40,234 bases of DNA from Actinocrinis puniceicyclus (lineage in GTDB: Bacteria > Actinomycetota > Actinomycetes > Streptomycetales > Catenulisporaceae). The DNA lies in contig NZ_JAGSXH010000053.1 in the NCBI RefSeq assembly GCF_018283645.1, positions 1 through 40,234 on the forward strand, in the 5' to 3' direction. Of the stretch, positions 1 through 8,243 are shown piece after piece. The position numbers and the translations under genes are program-made. The stretch's first letter is position 1; each line of letters begins with the position of its first letter. Below the pieces are notes generated by a model that was not told the origin of the DNA, ran no database searches, and saw nothing but the letters and a program-made list of their open reading frames with translations.

Positions 1-32
1 CCGGATGCCCCTGGTGTGAAAGTTACGCGATC

Positions 33-1592
33 TTACCCGGCGGCAGCCTGCCTGCGACGGTTGGGCACGAACCACATCGCGAGCGCCGCGACCACCAGGA
101 CCGCCGCGCCGGTCCACACGGCGGGCTGGAGGCCGTTGATGAAGTGCTGGGCGGCGGAGAGCGTACGGGTCGGCCCGTAGCCGCCGCGGCCCGCGAAGAT
201 CGCGCCCATGACCGCGATGCCGAGCACCCCGCCGAGCTCGCGGATCGCGTTGTTGACCCCGGATGCGATGCCTTCCTCGGCGCGGCGCACCGAGCCGAGC
301 ACCAGGTTGGCGATCGGCGCGAAGAACAGCGCGTTGCCGATGCCGCCGAGGATCAGGCCGGGCAGCAGGTGCGTGTAGGGCGTGTTCACCGTGGTCACGT
401 CCGCGAGCCAGGCCAGCGCCGCGGCCTGGAAGAGCAGACCAACCGCGACGATCGGGCGCCCGCCGATGCGGTCGGAGAGGATGCCCGCCAGCGGAGCGAT
501 CACCATCGGCATCGCCGTCCACGGCAGCATCCGCACGCCGCTGGCCAGCGGCGAGTAGCCCCAGATCAGCTGGAAGGTCTGCACCAGGAAGAACACCGAG
601 CCGAACATGCCGAAGAACATCAGCAGCGAGGCGAGGTTGATCAGCGGGAACGAGCGGCCGCGGAACAGGCGCAGCGGCAGCATCGGGTGGTCGGTACGCC
701 CTTCGCGCACGACGAAGCCGGCCAGGGCGAGCGCGCCGGCCGCGAAGCCCGCCAGCACCTCGGCGTTGGTCCAGCCGATCGAGCCGCCGCGGATCAGGCC
801 GAGCACCACGCCGAACAGGCCGAGGCTCACCAGCGCGTTGCCGAGCAGGTCGAGCCGCTGCGCCGGGCCGCGGCTCTCGGTCAGCCAGAACCGGGACAGC
901 GGCACGATGACCGCGCCGATCGGCACGTTCAGCCAGAAGATCCACTGCCAGGAGGCGTTCTCCACCACCGCTCCGCCGACCATCGGGCCGACCGCGATCG
1001 CGAGCCCGGCGAGCGCGCTCCAGCCGCCGACGGCGAGTCCGCGGCGCTGCGGGCGCACGGACGCGGACAGCAACGTGAGCGTGAGCGGCACCACGATCGC
1101 GCCGCCGAGCCCCTGCACCGCGCGCGCCGCGATCAGGACGCCGATGTTGGGCGCCAGCGCCGAGACCACCGAGGCCGCGGTGAACAGGCTCAGGCCGAGC
1201 GAGAACAGCCGGCGGCGGCCGAAGCGGTCGCCGAGCGTGGATCCGGTCAGCAGGAAGACGGCGAACGTCAGGGTGTAGGCGGAGATGGTCCATTGCAGGC
1301 CCTGGAGGCCGGTGTGCAGCGACCTCTGAATGGACGGCAGCGCCGTGGTCACCACGAGGTTGTCCAACTGCGCCATGAACATCGCGATGCCGGTGATGAC
1401 GAAGGTGCGGACCGGGTGGCCGATGACGGCGCTCTGCGGCGCCCGGCCCTCGGCGGAGGCGGGCGCGTGGCTGTCGCTGCGCGCGGTGCGTGTAGCGGCT
1501 GCGTGTTGAGCGGTGTCGGGCGGCGGTGCGTCTGGTGACGGTGCGTCGAGCGGCGGTGTGTCGAGCGGCGGTGTGTCGGTCATCTCGGTCAT
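33..1592 (-). CDS. DHA2-family MFS drug efflux transporter
   Basis: A 519-residue proton-driven multidrug exporter of the EmrB/QacA (DHA2, 14-helix) group, in the cytoplasmic membrane. A Pro/Asp/Ala-rich cytosolic N-terminus of about 60 residues, with PPLD/PPPD repeats, precedes the helices. Motif A (GDRFGRRR) lies near residue 121 and the antiporter motif C region (GPMVGG) near residue 200. The ATG at 1592 is chosen over an in-frame upstream start at 1625 because it has a strong Shine-Dalgarno (GGAGGGG at 1599-1605) and because the longer form would read through the operator at 1613-1630. The TetR gene lies just upstream on the same strand and the two share an operator sequence, so this is very likely a TetR-repressed efflux pump. 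The substrate cannot be read from the sequence. Confidence 0.92.
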   Translation of the reverse strand: MTEMTDTPPLDTPPLDAPSPDAPPPDTAQHAAATRTARSDSHAPASAEGRAPQSAVIGHPVRTFVITGIAMFMAQLDNLVVTTALPSIQRSLHTGLQGLQWTISAYTLTFAVFLLTGSTLGDRFGRRRLFSLGLSLFTAASVVSALAPNIGVLIAARAVQGLGGAIVVPLTLTLLSASVRPQRRGLAVGGWSALAGLAIAVGPMVGGAVVENASWQWIFWLNVPIGAVIVPLSRFWLTESRGPAQRLDLLGNALVSLGLFGVVLGLIRGGSIGWTNAEVLAGFAAGALALAGFVVREGRTDHPMLPLRLFRGRSFPLINLASLLMFFGMFGSVFFLVQTFQLIWGYSPLASGVRMLPWTAMPMVIAPLAGILSDRIGGRPIVAVGLLFQAAALAWLADVTTVNTPYTHLLPGLILGGIGNALFFAPIANLVLGSVRRAEEGIASGVNNAIRELGGVLGIAVMGAIFAGRGGYGPTRTLSAAQHFINGLQPAVWTGAAVLVVAALAMWFVPNRRRQAAAG

Positions 1593-1612
1593 CGTTTTCC
1601 CCTCCGATGAAT

Positions 1613-1630
1613 AGTTATCAATCACTAACT
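1613..1630. promoter_or_regulatory. Putative TetR operator upstream of the MFS gene
   Basis: The minus strand reads AGTTAGTGATTGATAACT, an inverted repeat with arms AGTTA and TAACT around 8 bases. It lies 21 bp upstream of the MFS ATG. A near-identical copy (16 of 18 bases) lies at 2423-2440, upstream of the tetR gene. A shared palindrome at both promoters is the expected arrangement for an autoregulated TetR repressor controlling its neighbour. Confidence 0.72.
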
Positions 1631-1780
1631 TGAGCTGCCGGAGTCCACCCGCTTGATTCGTCGGTGAGGAGACCGCTGTCAGCTGCGGTTGGTCAGGTGC
1701 CGTGTCGCCGGATACCCGGCGCCGGATCGGCCGACCGCGGCGGAGCGGCTATGCCGAACCGGTTCGCGCGGCGCGGATCG

Positions 1781-2371
1781 TCAACTGCGCGCGTGCTGAG
1801 ACGGAGACTCGGATCGGGCCTGGGCCTGAGTGTGTGCGTTGAGCGCGTCGAGCACCGGCATCCACGGCGAGTCCATGCCGTCGAGCCGGCCGGCGGCCGC
1901 TATCACGTTGCAGAACATCCCCTTGGCGAAGAAGATCACCCGGTCCTCGATCGGCAGGCCGGAAAGCTTCTCCACCTCGTCCCAGATCCGCTGCAGGCAC
2001 TGCTGGGTCTGCCGCTGGACGTCCTCGTCGTAGCAGGCCGCGAAGGTCTGCAACTGCATCAGCAGCCACTCGCGGTGCGTCAGCAGCTTCTCCTGGTACG
2101 CCTGGCCCATCGCTTCGAGCGCGTCCTGGCCGCTCTTGCCACCCGCCGCCTCGCGCATCAGGCCCAGCGTGTCGTCCATGTTCCGCTCGCTGGCCGCGAG
2201 GAACAGGGCCTTCTTGGTCGGGAACAGGCGAAAGAGGTAGGGCTGCGAGACCCCGACCCGCGCGGCGATGGCGGCCGTGGTCGCGCCCTCATAGCCGGAC
2301 CTGGCGAAGACGGTGATCGCCTCTTTGATCACCTGCTCGCGCCGGTCCTCGGCCGACATCCTGGGGCTCAC
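1781..2371 (-). CDS. TetR/AcrR-family transcriptional repressor
   Basis: About 197 residues, the usual TetR length. The N-terminal DNA-binding domain holds the helix-turn-helix around residues 29-50 (TTAAIAARVGVSQPYLFRLF), preceded by an RREQVIKEA helix. The C-terminal ligand domain is not assignable. The GTG at 2371 is chosen because AAGGAGG lies 8 nt upstream; a GTG at 2380 would overlap that Shine-Dalgarno, and an ATG at 2359 is a shorter option. It precedes the DHA2 pump gene on the same strand, and both have the same AGTTA-N8-TAACT site upstream. I infer repression of the pump and of itself, relieved by a pump substrate. Confidence 0.88.
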   Translation of the reverse strand: MSPRMSAEDRREQVIKEAITVFARSGYEGATTAAIAARVGVSQPYLFRLFPTKKALFLAASERNMDDTLGLMREAAGGKSGQDALEAMGQAYQEKLLTHREWLLMQLQTFAACYDEDVQRQTQQCLQRIWDEVEKLSGLPIEDRVIFFAKGMFCNVIAAAGRLDGMDSPWMPVLDALNAHTQAQARSESPSQHARS

Positions 2372-2422
2372 CCGAACCACCTCCTTCCGCGCCGCCGGAC
2401 GGAGGTCTCCGCCCAGGAAGTA

Positions 2423-2440
2423 AGTTAGTGAGCGATAACT
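2423..2440. promoter_or_regulatory. Putative TetR operator upstream of tetR (second copy)
   Basis: AGTTAGTGAGCGATAACT on the plus strand, an inverted repeat with arms AGTTA/TAACT. It matches the minus-strand sequence of the site at 1613-1630 at 16 of 18 positions and has the same orientation relative to its downstream gene. Its last two bases overlap the murB stop codon, so the tetR promoter must lie at the extreme 3' end of murB. Confidence 0.72.
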
Positions 2441-3521
2441 ACCAAGTCAAGTCCGGCACGAACGCGGGTTCCGGCACCAGCGTCACGCCGAACCGCGCGG
2501 CGACTCCGTCGCGCACCTCGGCGGCGAGACGCAGCAGGTCGGCCGTGCTCGCCCCGCCCCGGTTCGTCAGCGCCAAGGTGTGCTTCGTGGACAGGGACAC
2601 CGGCCCCGAGCCGTAGCCCTTGCCGAAGCCCGCCTGTTCGATCAGCCAGGCGGCCAAGGTCTTGAACCGTCCGTCCGGCTCCGGATAATGCGGTGGCGGC
2701 GTCTCACAACGCGCCGCGAGAGCCGCGAAGGCGCCGGCGTCGAGAATCGGGTTGGTGAAGAACGAACCCGCGCTCCACGTGTCGTGGTCCGCCGGGTCCA
2801 GCACCATGCCGCGGCGGCGCCGCTGCTCGATCACGGCCTCGCGCACCGCCTTCAGCGGCGCGCGCTCGCCGACCGCCAGGCCGAGAGCGCTCGCCACGTC
2901 CTTGTACCGGATCGGCGCGGAAAGCCCCCCGGCGTCCGAAAGCTGGAAATGCACGCGCGTGACGACGTAACGCCCCGCGGACCTCGCTTCACCGGACACC
3001 GCGTCCGTCAGCACCGCGTCCTTGAACACGCTGTGCCGGTAGGTGAACGCGCAGTCGGCGTTGTCCAGCAACACCATCCGCTCGGCGACGCGGTCGTAGG
3101 CGTCGACCATCACGATGGTCTGGCTGACGTCCTGGCCGTAGGCGCCGACGTTCTGGATCGGCGTCGCGCCGGCGAGTCCCGGGATGCCGGAGAGGCATTC
3201 GATACCCGAGAGACCCTCGTCGACGGCCTGGGCGACCACGTCGTCCCATCCCACGCCCGCCGCCACGGACATCAAACCGTCCCGGATCGTCACACCCGTC
3301 GTGGCGATACGCACCACCGTGCCGCGGAAACCTTCGTCCCCGATCACGAGGTTCGATCCGCCCCCGAGGATCAGCAGGTCATCGCCGTGACCCTCCACAT
3401 CCCGGATCGCGGCGACCAGATTCGCGTCCGTGTCCGCGGTGAAGAAGTGGTCGGCGGGCCCGCCGAGCCGCAACGTCGTGTACGGCGCGAGCGTGACGGC
3501 GTGCTCATATCCGCCCGTCAT
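2439..3521 (-). CDS. murB: UDP-N-acetylenolpyruvoylglucosamine reductase (MurB)
   Basis: Cytosolic FAD enzyme that reduces UDP-GlcNAc-enolpyruvate to UDP-MurNAc, the second step of peptidoglycan precursor synthesis. It is 360 residues long, typical of actinobacterial type I MurB. The FAD-binding half shows TLRLGGPADHF, LGGGSNLV and SGIPGLAGATPIQNVGAYGQ. The catalytic set is visible: Arg in YRHSVFK (about 159), the proton-donor Ser in SAGSFFTNP (about 250) and Glu in LVPEPAF (about 350). The ATG overlaps the stop of the hadB-like gene (ATGA), so translation is probably coupled to the upstream dehydratase pair. Its stop codon overlaps the TetR operator. Confidence 0.97.
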   Translation of the reverse strand: MTGGYEHAVTLAPYTTLRLGGPADHFFTADTDANLVAAIRDVEGHGDDLLILGGGSNLVIGDEGFRGTVVRIATTGVTIRDGLMSVAAGVGWDDVVAQAVDEGLSGIECLSGIPGLAGATPIQNVGAYGQDVSQTIVMVDAYDRVAERMVLLDNADCAFTYRHSVFKDAVLTDAVSGEARSAGRYVVTRVHFQLSDAGGLSAPIRYKDVASALGLAVGERAPLKAVREAVIEQRRRRGMVLDPADHDTWSAGSFFTNPILDAGAFAALAARCETPPPHYPEPDGRFKTLAAWLIEQAGFGKGYGSGPVSLSTKHTLALTNRGGASTADLLRLAAEVRDGVAARFGVTLVPEPAFVPDLTW

Positions 3522-3937
3522 GGCACCGACACGACCGCCACCGCGCGGCCCAGCACCTTCTGCCCCGCGCTCATCGCGGTCAGCTCCACCCGCACCCGGT
3601 TGCCCTCAAGCAGCGCGCCGATCTTCCCCGAGACCTCGACGCCGGCGCCGACGCCGTCGTCGGGGACGACGACCGGCTTGGTGAAACGCACCCCGTACTC
3701 CACGACCGCTCCCGGATCCCCGACCCAGTCGGTGACCACGCGGATCGCCTGGGCCATGGTGAACATGCCGTGCGCGATCACGCCCGGCAGCCCCACCTGG
3801 AGCGCGAAGCGCTCGTTCCAGTGGATCGGGTTGAAGTCCCCGGCGGCTCCGGCATAGCGGACCAGGTCGGCCCGGTCGACGGGAAACGACTGCGACGGAA
3901 GCTCGTCGCCGACCGCCAACTCCTCGTAGCGCGGCAT
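3518..3937 (-). CDS. hadB: MaoC-type (3R)-hydroxyacyl-ACP dehydratase subunit, HadB-like
   Basis: 139 residues with a single hotdog fold of the MaoC family. The hydratase-2 motif is intact at residues about 29-37 (AGDFNPIHW, catalytic Asp and His), followed by GVIAHGMFTMA. By homology with the mycobacterial HadAB complex, it should be the catalytic subunit of a (3R)-hydroxyacyl-ACP dehydratase, dimerised with the product of the next gene. In non-mycolate actinomycetes the physiological substrate is not settled. The start at 3937 (MPRYEELAVGD) shares its A with the upstream TGA (TGATG), and the 3' end overlaps murB. The open frame upstream of 3937 is only a shadow of hadA. Confidence 0.9.
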   Translation of the reverse strand: MPRYEELAVGDELPSQSFPVDRADLVRYAGAAGDFNPIHWNERFALQVGLPGVIAHGMFTMAQAIRVVTDWVGDPGAVVEYGVRFTKPVVVPDDGVGAGVEVSGKIGALLEGNRVRVELTAMSAGQKVLGRAVAVVSVP

Positions 3938-4443
3938 CAGGACTCCCCTGCCTGTGTCGTGGCAGCCGTCCGCGTCGTCGTGTCCCCGGCCGGCTCGGAC
4001 TCGGTCTGACGCACCACGAACAGCGAGCGCACCGAGCACACCGGCTCGCCTTCTACCGTCCGCAGATCGTTGACCAGGGTGATCATGTCGCTGTCGGCGA
4101 TGGACTTGATCGCCTCGATGGTGACCTCGCACTGGATCCGGTCTCCCGCGCGCAGCGGCCGCTGGTAGACGAAACGCTGGTCGCCGTGCACCACCCAGGC
4201 ACCGACCAGGCCGAAGTCCGGGTCGTTGACCGCGGCCAGAGAGGCCGGGATCGCGATGATGACCGGGAACGTCGGCGGGGCGATCACGTCCGGGTGCCCG
4301 AGCGCCTTGGCGGCTTCGGGGTCGAAGTACGCCGGGTGCAGGTCACGCACCGCGGTGGCGAACTCCCGGATCTTCTCCCGGCCCACCTCGTACGGCGCGC
4401 TCGGCGGATACGTCCGCCCGACGAACGACTGATCCAGCGGCAT
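3937..4443 (-). CDS. hadA: FAS1-type dehydratase / MaoC-N hotdog protein, HadA-like
   Basis: 168 residues of the UPF0336 / N-terminal MaoC-like dehydratase family, opening with MPLDQSFVGRTYPP and containing the substrate-tunnel region around APPTFPVIIAIP. It lacks the catalytic Asp/His hydratase motif. In the mycobacterial complexes this subunit binds the acyl chain while HadB supplies catalysis. The C-terminal about 20 residues are a Thr/Ala-rich tail. It is the first gene of the hadA-hadB-murB run (TGATG and ATGA overlaps), downstream of rpmG, an arrangement widespread in actinobacteria. Confidence 0.9.
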   Translation of the reverse strand: MPLDQSFVGRTYPPSAPYEVGREKIREFATAVRDLHPAYFDPEAAKALGHPDVIAPPTFPVIIAIPASLAAVNDPDFGLVGAWVVHGDQRFVYQRPLRAGDRIQCEVTIEAIKSIADSDMITLVNDLRTVEGEPVCSVRSLFVVRQTESEPAGDTTTRTAATTQAGES

Positions 4444-4553
4444 GGCTCGGCCGCCACCCCTCTACTCGGGACGCCCGCGCCGCGCGAGAACGGGCGCCGC
4501 GTCGCAGTGAGCGCTGCGTTGACCAGCGAACGCTGCGTCGCACAGCGCCGTGT

Positions 4554-4567
4554 CGTGTTCGAACACG
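4554..4567. promoter_or_regulatory. 14-bp perfect palindrome upstream of hadA
   Basis: CGTGTTCGAACACG is a perfect palindrome in the 212-bp gap between rpmG and hadA, about 110 bp upstream of the hadA start. It could be an operator or chance in GC-rich DNA. It does not match the spaced TCGAAC-N4-GTTCGA SOS box. Confidence 0.3.
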
Positions 4568-4655
4568 GACAGAAGCCGCCATGTTCTGCGCGCCGTGGTC
4601 ACAGCTGGACGGTGATCACTGCGCAGGGCTGGCGGCTTCCGGAAGGCCGGCGCGG

Positions 4656-4820
4656 CTACCGCGTCTCGCGGTGCGAGGTGTGCTTGCCGCAGCGCGGGCA
4701 GAACTTCTTCATCTCCAGGCGGTCCGGGTCGTTGCGCCGGTTCTTCTTGGTGATGTAGTTCCGCTCCTTGCACTCCACGCAGGCCAGCGTGATCTTCGGG
4801 CGGACGTCGGTAGCGGCCAC
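4656..4820 (-). CDS. rpmG: 50S ribosomal protein L33 (zinc-binding form)
   Basis: A 54-residue protein starting at GTG ([13 protein letters not shown]), with AGGAG 8 nt upstream. It is a component of the large ribosomal subunit near the E site. The two CxxC pairs (CVEC and CPRC) mark the C+ zinc-binding paralogue rather than the zinc-free C- form. The conserved core [23 protein letters not shown] is intact in the reading frame, with the usual TSHRETR end. It lies 112 bp downstream of tRNA-Met and precedes hadA-hadB-murB, the standard actinobacterial order. Confidence 0.96.
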   Translation of the reverse strand: MAATDVRPKITLACVECKERNYITKKNRRNDPDRLEMKKFCPRCGKHTSHRETR

Positions 4821-4932
4821 GGGAGCGACTCCTACTTGCGAACGGGACAGGCTGATAAGCGGACCACAACAGGCTACCCGATCGAACCGGATGCCTCGGA
4901 CGCCCGCGCGGTACTGCTGGTGACACTTCGGG

Positions 4933-5005
4933 TAGCGGTGACCGGACTTGAACCGGTGACACAGCGATTATGAGCCGCTTGCTCTGCCAACTGAGCTACA
5001 CCGCC
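4933..5005 (-). tRNA. tRNA-Met (anticodon CAT, elongator type)
   Basis: 73-nt cloverleaf. The acceptor GGCGGTG pairs with CACCGCT (first pair G-U) and is followed by discriminator A. The D-arm is TAGCTCAGTTGGCAGAGC, the anticodon loop carries CAT in GCGGCTCATAATCGC, and the T-arm is CCGGTTCAAGTCCGG. No CCA is encoded (ACCC follows). Confidence 0.95.
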
Positions 5006-5070
5006 ATGGACCGACAAAGCCCGCCGGTCGACGCTCGTTCAAGTCGTCACGGGCGGGCCGCCGATCACAG

Positions 5071-5143
5071 AGCCCCAATACGGAATCGAACCGTAGACCT
5101 TCTCCTTACCATGGAGACGCTCTGCCGACTGAGCTATTGGGGC
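5071..5143 (-). tRNA. tRNA-Thr (anticodon GGT)
   Basis: 73-nt cloverleaf. The acceptor GCCCCAA pairs with TTGGGGC, with discriminator T. The anticodon stem TCTCC/GGAGA closes the loop ATGGTAA, giving anticodon GGT. The T-arm is TACGGTTCGATTCCGTA. It lies 65 bp upstream of tRNA-Met on the same strand, so the two are probably co-transcribed with rpmG. Confidence 0.95.
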
Positions 5144-5323
5144 GAGCGAGGAAAACCATACACGGCGGACCGGCCGCAGCGAAATCCGGTTTCTCCCCGG
5201 GCGAGTCGCGCCCGGTGCCCGACCGCGCGGACGTCCCTCGGTTGTAGTGCACGAACACCCGGCCGCCCGGCGAGCGGACCGAGGGGCGGACGCCGCGCCC
5301 GCGGATACGCCACCATAATCCCT

Positions 5324-7156
5324 GTGACACAACAGGCGGGGGCCGATGCGGGGGCCGCTCCTCACTCGGGGTCGGGCACGGGTGCGAGCACAGGTGCGCA
5401 GGCGGGCCCAGATTCGGATATGGGCACTGGTTCGGGTATGAGCGCCGGCGCGGACGGGGGCTGGGACAACGCGACTGTCGAGGCACCAGGCGACGACGTC
5501 CCCGATTGGCTTCCGCCCCTGAGCCGGGCTGAACGCCGCCTCTGGGACGCGTTCCCCTACGGCGCGACGGTCGAGTACCTGTCCGGAGACCCCGACCTCG
5601 ACGATCCCGCACGCGCCGCGCGGTGGGGCGAAGAGCGGACCATACGCGCGGCCGTGATCGCGGCCCTCGCGCTCGGAGCGCGCAGACCGGTCCCGGGCCG
5701 CACCGCGGGAGTCCGCATCATCGGCGCCCGGGTCGTCGGACAGATCGATCTGCGTCACGGGCAGATCGAAGTGCCGCTGACACTGCGCCGCTGCCGCATC
5801 GAGGACACCCTGCGACTCGACGAGGCGGTCGCCAAGTCCATCGACCTGACCGGATCTCACACCGGCCGGATCATGGCGGAAGGCGCACACGTGCGCGGCT
5901 CGCTCAAGCTGAACGACGTACGCGTCGTCGGCGGTCCCGACTTCGCGCTTCACCTCGACGAGATCACCGTCGACACCGACCTGGCCGCGCGGGCACTGCA
6001 CTGCGACGGCCCGCTGTGCTTGATCGGCGCGCGAATCGGCGCCGTGCTCGACCTGATCCGCTGCACGGTGCACTATCCCGGCAAGATCGCCGTCAACCTC
6101 GGCGGCGCCCAGATCGGCCGCAGCCTCCTGTTCGGCTACGCGCATATACGCGGCCAGCTCAGGATGCCCGGCGCTCAGGTCGACGGGATGGCGTTGTTCT
6201 CCGGCACCGAGATCACCGACGCCGCCGCGGCGCACGGCATCGCGTTGGAGGGGGAGAACTTCACCACGGGCGGCGACGGCCTCTTCGACAAGGGCTTCCG
6301 CGCCGAGGGCCAGGTCGCGCTCATCGGCGCGAACTTCGGCGGAGTCCTGTCCTTCCGCGACGCGCATCTCGTCTCGGTCGGGAGCAGCGCCGCGCTGCAC
6401 TGTGGCGGGATGCAGGTGGCGCGCGGCCTCTACCTCACACACGGCTTCCACGCGGAAGGAGAGGTCCGGCTGGTCGGTGTCCGCATCGGCGGTCACCTCG
6501 ACCTGGTAGGCATGGCCCCGAACCGCGGTCCGATCACGCTCTACCACGCGGCGGCCGCGACGATCCGGGACGGCGGGCCGGAAACCTGGCCGCAAGAAGT
6601 GCTGCTCGACGGCCTCACGTACAACGCGTTCGACCCGTATCTGCCCGGCAGGGAGCGGTTGGCGCTGCTGCGCCGACAACACGGCGGCTACCGCGCGCAG
6701 CCCTACGAGTTCATGGCCGCTTATTACCGGGCGCTCGGGCACGAAGAGGACGCCCGCGCCGTGTTGATCGAGAAGGAGCGCGTACGGCGCACGGACGGCC
6801 GGCGATGGGACCGGTTCGTCGGCATGATGTTCGGCACGCTGGTCGGCTACGGATACCGTCCGATGCGCGCCGTATTATTCAGCATATTGATTCAGTTGGC
6901 GGCGATCGGGTACTTCACCGTCGACCGGCCGACGCAGATCCGCCCGGACGAGCACGTCGTGTATTACCCGGCGCTTTACGCTGCGGATCTATTCGTCCCC
7001 ATCGTGCACTTCGGGCAGGTCGACGCGTTCCAGTCGCACGGATTCGCCGCGGTGGTGGCATGGGGGCTGCCCTATCTCGGCTGGGCCTTCGGCATCGCGA
7101 TCGTCGCGGGGGCTTCGCGCGCGCTGGCCCGCGGCGGCTCCGGGCTCCCCGGCTGA
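5324..7156 (+). CDS. Large beta-helix-like membrane protein (often annotated membrane-associated oxidoreductase)
   Basis: About 610 residues starting at GTG (MTQQAGADAGA). The first about 45 residues are low-complexity Gly/Ser/Ala/Thr. A long repetitive middle (about 130-400) has turns of the form G.RI.G.LDL / GA.I.G.L.L, which suggests a right-handed beta-helix related to pentapeptide repeats. The C-terminal third carries about three hydrophobic segments (AVLFSILIQLAAIGYF; AAVVAWGLPYLGWAFGIAIVAG) after a charged linker. I recall actinomycete relatives labelled membrane-associated oxidoreductase, but no cofactor motif is visible and the function is unknown. There is no Shine-Dalgarno. A CATAAT at 5314-5319 places a transcription start at or next to the GTG, so the message may be leaderless. 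Confidence 0.75.
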   Translation: MTQQAGADAGAAPHSGSGTGASTGAQAGPDSDMGTGSGMSAGADGGWDNATVEAPGDDVPDWLPPLSRAERRLWDAFPYGATVEYLSGDPDLDDPARAARWGEERTIRAAVIAALALGARRPVPGRTAGVRIIGARVVGQIDLRHGQIEVPLTLRRCRIEDTLRLDEAVAKSIDLTGSHTGRIMAEGAHVRGSLKLNDVRVVGGPDFALHLDEITVDTDLAARALHCDGPLCLIGARIGAVLDLIRCTVHYPGKIAVNLGGAQIGRSLLFGYAHIRGQLRMPGAQVDGMALFSGTEITDAAAAHGIALEGENFTTGGDGLFDKGFRAEGQVALIGANFGGVLSFRDAHLVSVGSSAALHCGGMQVARGLYLTHGFHAEGEVRLVGVRIGGHLDLVGMAPNRGPITLYHAAAATIRDGGPETWPQEVLLDGLTYNAFDPYLPGRERLALLRRQHGGYRAQPYEFMAAYYRALGHEEDARAVLIEKERVRRTDGRRWDRFVGMMFGTLVGYGYRPMRAVLFSILIQLAAIGYFTVDRPTQIRPDEHVVYYPALYAADLFVPIVHFGQVDAFQSHGFAAVVAWGLPYLGWAFGIAIVAGASRALARGGSGLPG

Positions 7157-7166
7157 ACTGAAGCGC

Positions 7167-7212
7167 GATTCAACAACATCCGGCCGGAATAGTTTAAGAT
7201 TCAACGTAGTTG
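7167..7212. promoter_or_regulatory. Phased GATTCAAC repeats upstream of the nitroreductase gene
   Basis: GATTCAAC occurs at 7167-7174 and again at 7198-7205, exactly 31 bp (about three helical turns) apart. The second copy runs into CAAC-GTA-GTTG, a small inverted repeat ending at 7212. The AT-rich TAGTTTAAGAT lies between them. This is 53-98 bp upstream of the nitroreductase ATG, a plausible promoter and operator area. Confidence 0.35.
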
Positions 7213-7264
7213 CAGGGTGAGGTACCCACCCGATCCCGAAGCGAGCATTCAGGAGCCCGTTCCC

Positions 7265-7870
7265 ATGACCGAGCTGCACAACGTTCTCCAACTGGACAAG
7301 AACGCCCAGGATCTGCTGTTCCGCTCCGCCCGCACCGCGAACGCGTTCACCGACGAACCGGTGACCGAGCAGCAGGTCGCGGCGATCTACGACCTGGTCA
7401 AGTACGCGCCGACCTCGATGAACATCCAGCCGCTGCGCGTGGTGCTGGTTCGCTCCCCCGAGGCTCGTGAGCGTCTGGTCGCGCGGATGAGCGACGGCAA
7501 CAAGGCCAAGACCGCCACCGCGCCGCTGACGGCGATCCTCGCCTACGACCCCGAGTTCCACGAGCACCTGCCCGCCGTGTTCCCGCACTTTCAGGGGGCT
7601 CAGGACCTGTTCAAGGGCAAGCCGCACCGCTTCGACACGGCGAAGTTCAACGCGCTGCTGCAGGTCGGCTACTTCATCCTCGGCGTACGCGCGGCCGGTC
7701 TCGCAGCGGGTCCGATGACCGGTTTCGACGCCGACGGCGTCGACGGCGAGTTCTTCGCCGATTCGCAGTACCGGTCCCTCGTCGTGGTGAACATCGGCAA
7801 GCCCGCCGAGAACGCCTGGTTCGCCCGCAGCCCTCGCCTCGAGTTCGATCAGGTGGTCTCCACCGTCTGA
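7265..7870 (+). CDS. Nitroreductase-family protein, RutE/HadB-type malonic semialdehyde reductase
   Basis: 201 residues, a flavin (FMN) NAD(P)H oxidoreductase of the nitroreductase fold. It shows the RutE-like pattern: RSARTANAFTDEPV, the FMN-binding YAPTSMNIQPLRVV near residue 46, then LLQVGYFILGVRAAGLAAGPMTGFD near residue 140 and VVVNIGKP near the end. RutE removes 3-oxopropanoate (malonic semialdehyde) formed during uracil breakdown. No other rut gene is nearby, so the native substrate here is uncertain. The ATG at 7265 follows AGGAG with 9-nt spacing; the frame extends upstream but without a ribosome site. It is followed by a strong terminator. Confidence 0.88.
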   Translation: MTELHNVLQLDKNAQDLLFRSARTANAFTDEPVTEQQVAAIYDLVKYAPTSMNIQPLRVVLVRSPEARERLVARMSDGNKAKTATAPLTAILAYDPEFHEHLPAVFPHFQGAQDLFKGKPHRFDTAKFNALLQVGYFILGVRAAGLAAGPMTGFDADGVDGEFFADSQYRSLVVVNIGKPAENAWFARSPRLEFDQVVSTV

Positions 7871-7936
7871 GCATGCGGGACCGGGCCCGCCCGCGCGGAC
7901 TCGATTCCAGCGCATCTCAGCACATTTCAGCACGCT

Positions 7937-7969
7937 GCTATGGCCCGCCGCGTCCCGGCGGGCCATAGC
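7937..7969. terminator. Hairpin terminator after the nitroreductase gene
   Basis: GCTATGGCCCGCC (7937-7949) and GGCGGGCCATAGC (7957-7969) form a perfect 13-bp stem with a 7-nt loop, 67 bp after the stop. There is no T-tract, as is common in actinomycetes. It may act in both directions. From here to the tRNA at 8244 I see no convincing gene. Confidence 0.75.
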
Positions 7970-8243
7970 GCATAACGCCGCGACATCCACGGGGGAACCG
8001 TCGCCGAGTTGCCACGATCGAGTGATGAGGATCCGGGGCCGGCCGGATCTGTGGGTGCGTCAGCTGACGGCTCGAATGGTCGCCCGCGCGACGAGCGGAT
8101 TCGACCAGGTGGTCTTCGAGGCGCGCGGCGTGCTCGCGCGCTTCTCGGGTCGTCGGGCGGCATCTGCCCGCGTGCCGCCGGCCGACGAGGCCTGCGGATC
8201 GCCGCTGCGCTCTGCCCGGAAGCGGACCCGTCGGCTTGACCGG

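Noticed and set aside
144-1538. Long plus-strand ORF of 464 codons antisense to the MFS gene
   Set aside because: Arg/Glu/His/Gln-rich translation with no domain, typical of the shadow frame of a GC-rich gene; the minus-strand MFS protein is clearly real.
4554-4567. SOS (LexA) box upstream of hadA
   Set aside because: The palindrome lacks the spaced TCGAAC-N4-GTTCGA arrangement; it is kept only as an unassigned palindrome.
5039-6742. 567-codon minus-strand ORF across the beta-helix membrane protein
   Set aside because: Runs through tRNA-Thr and is antisense to a well-supported gene; composition is a GC shadow.
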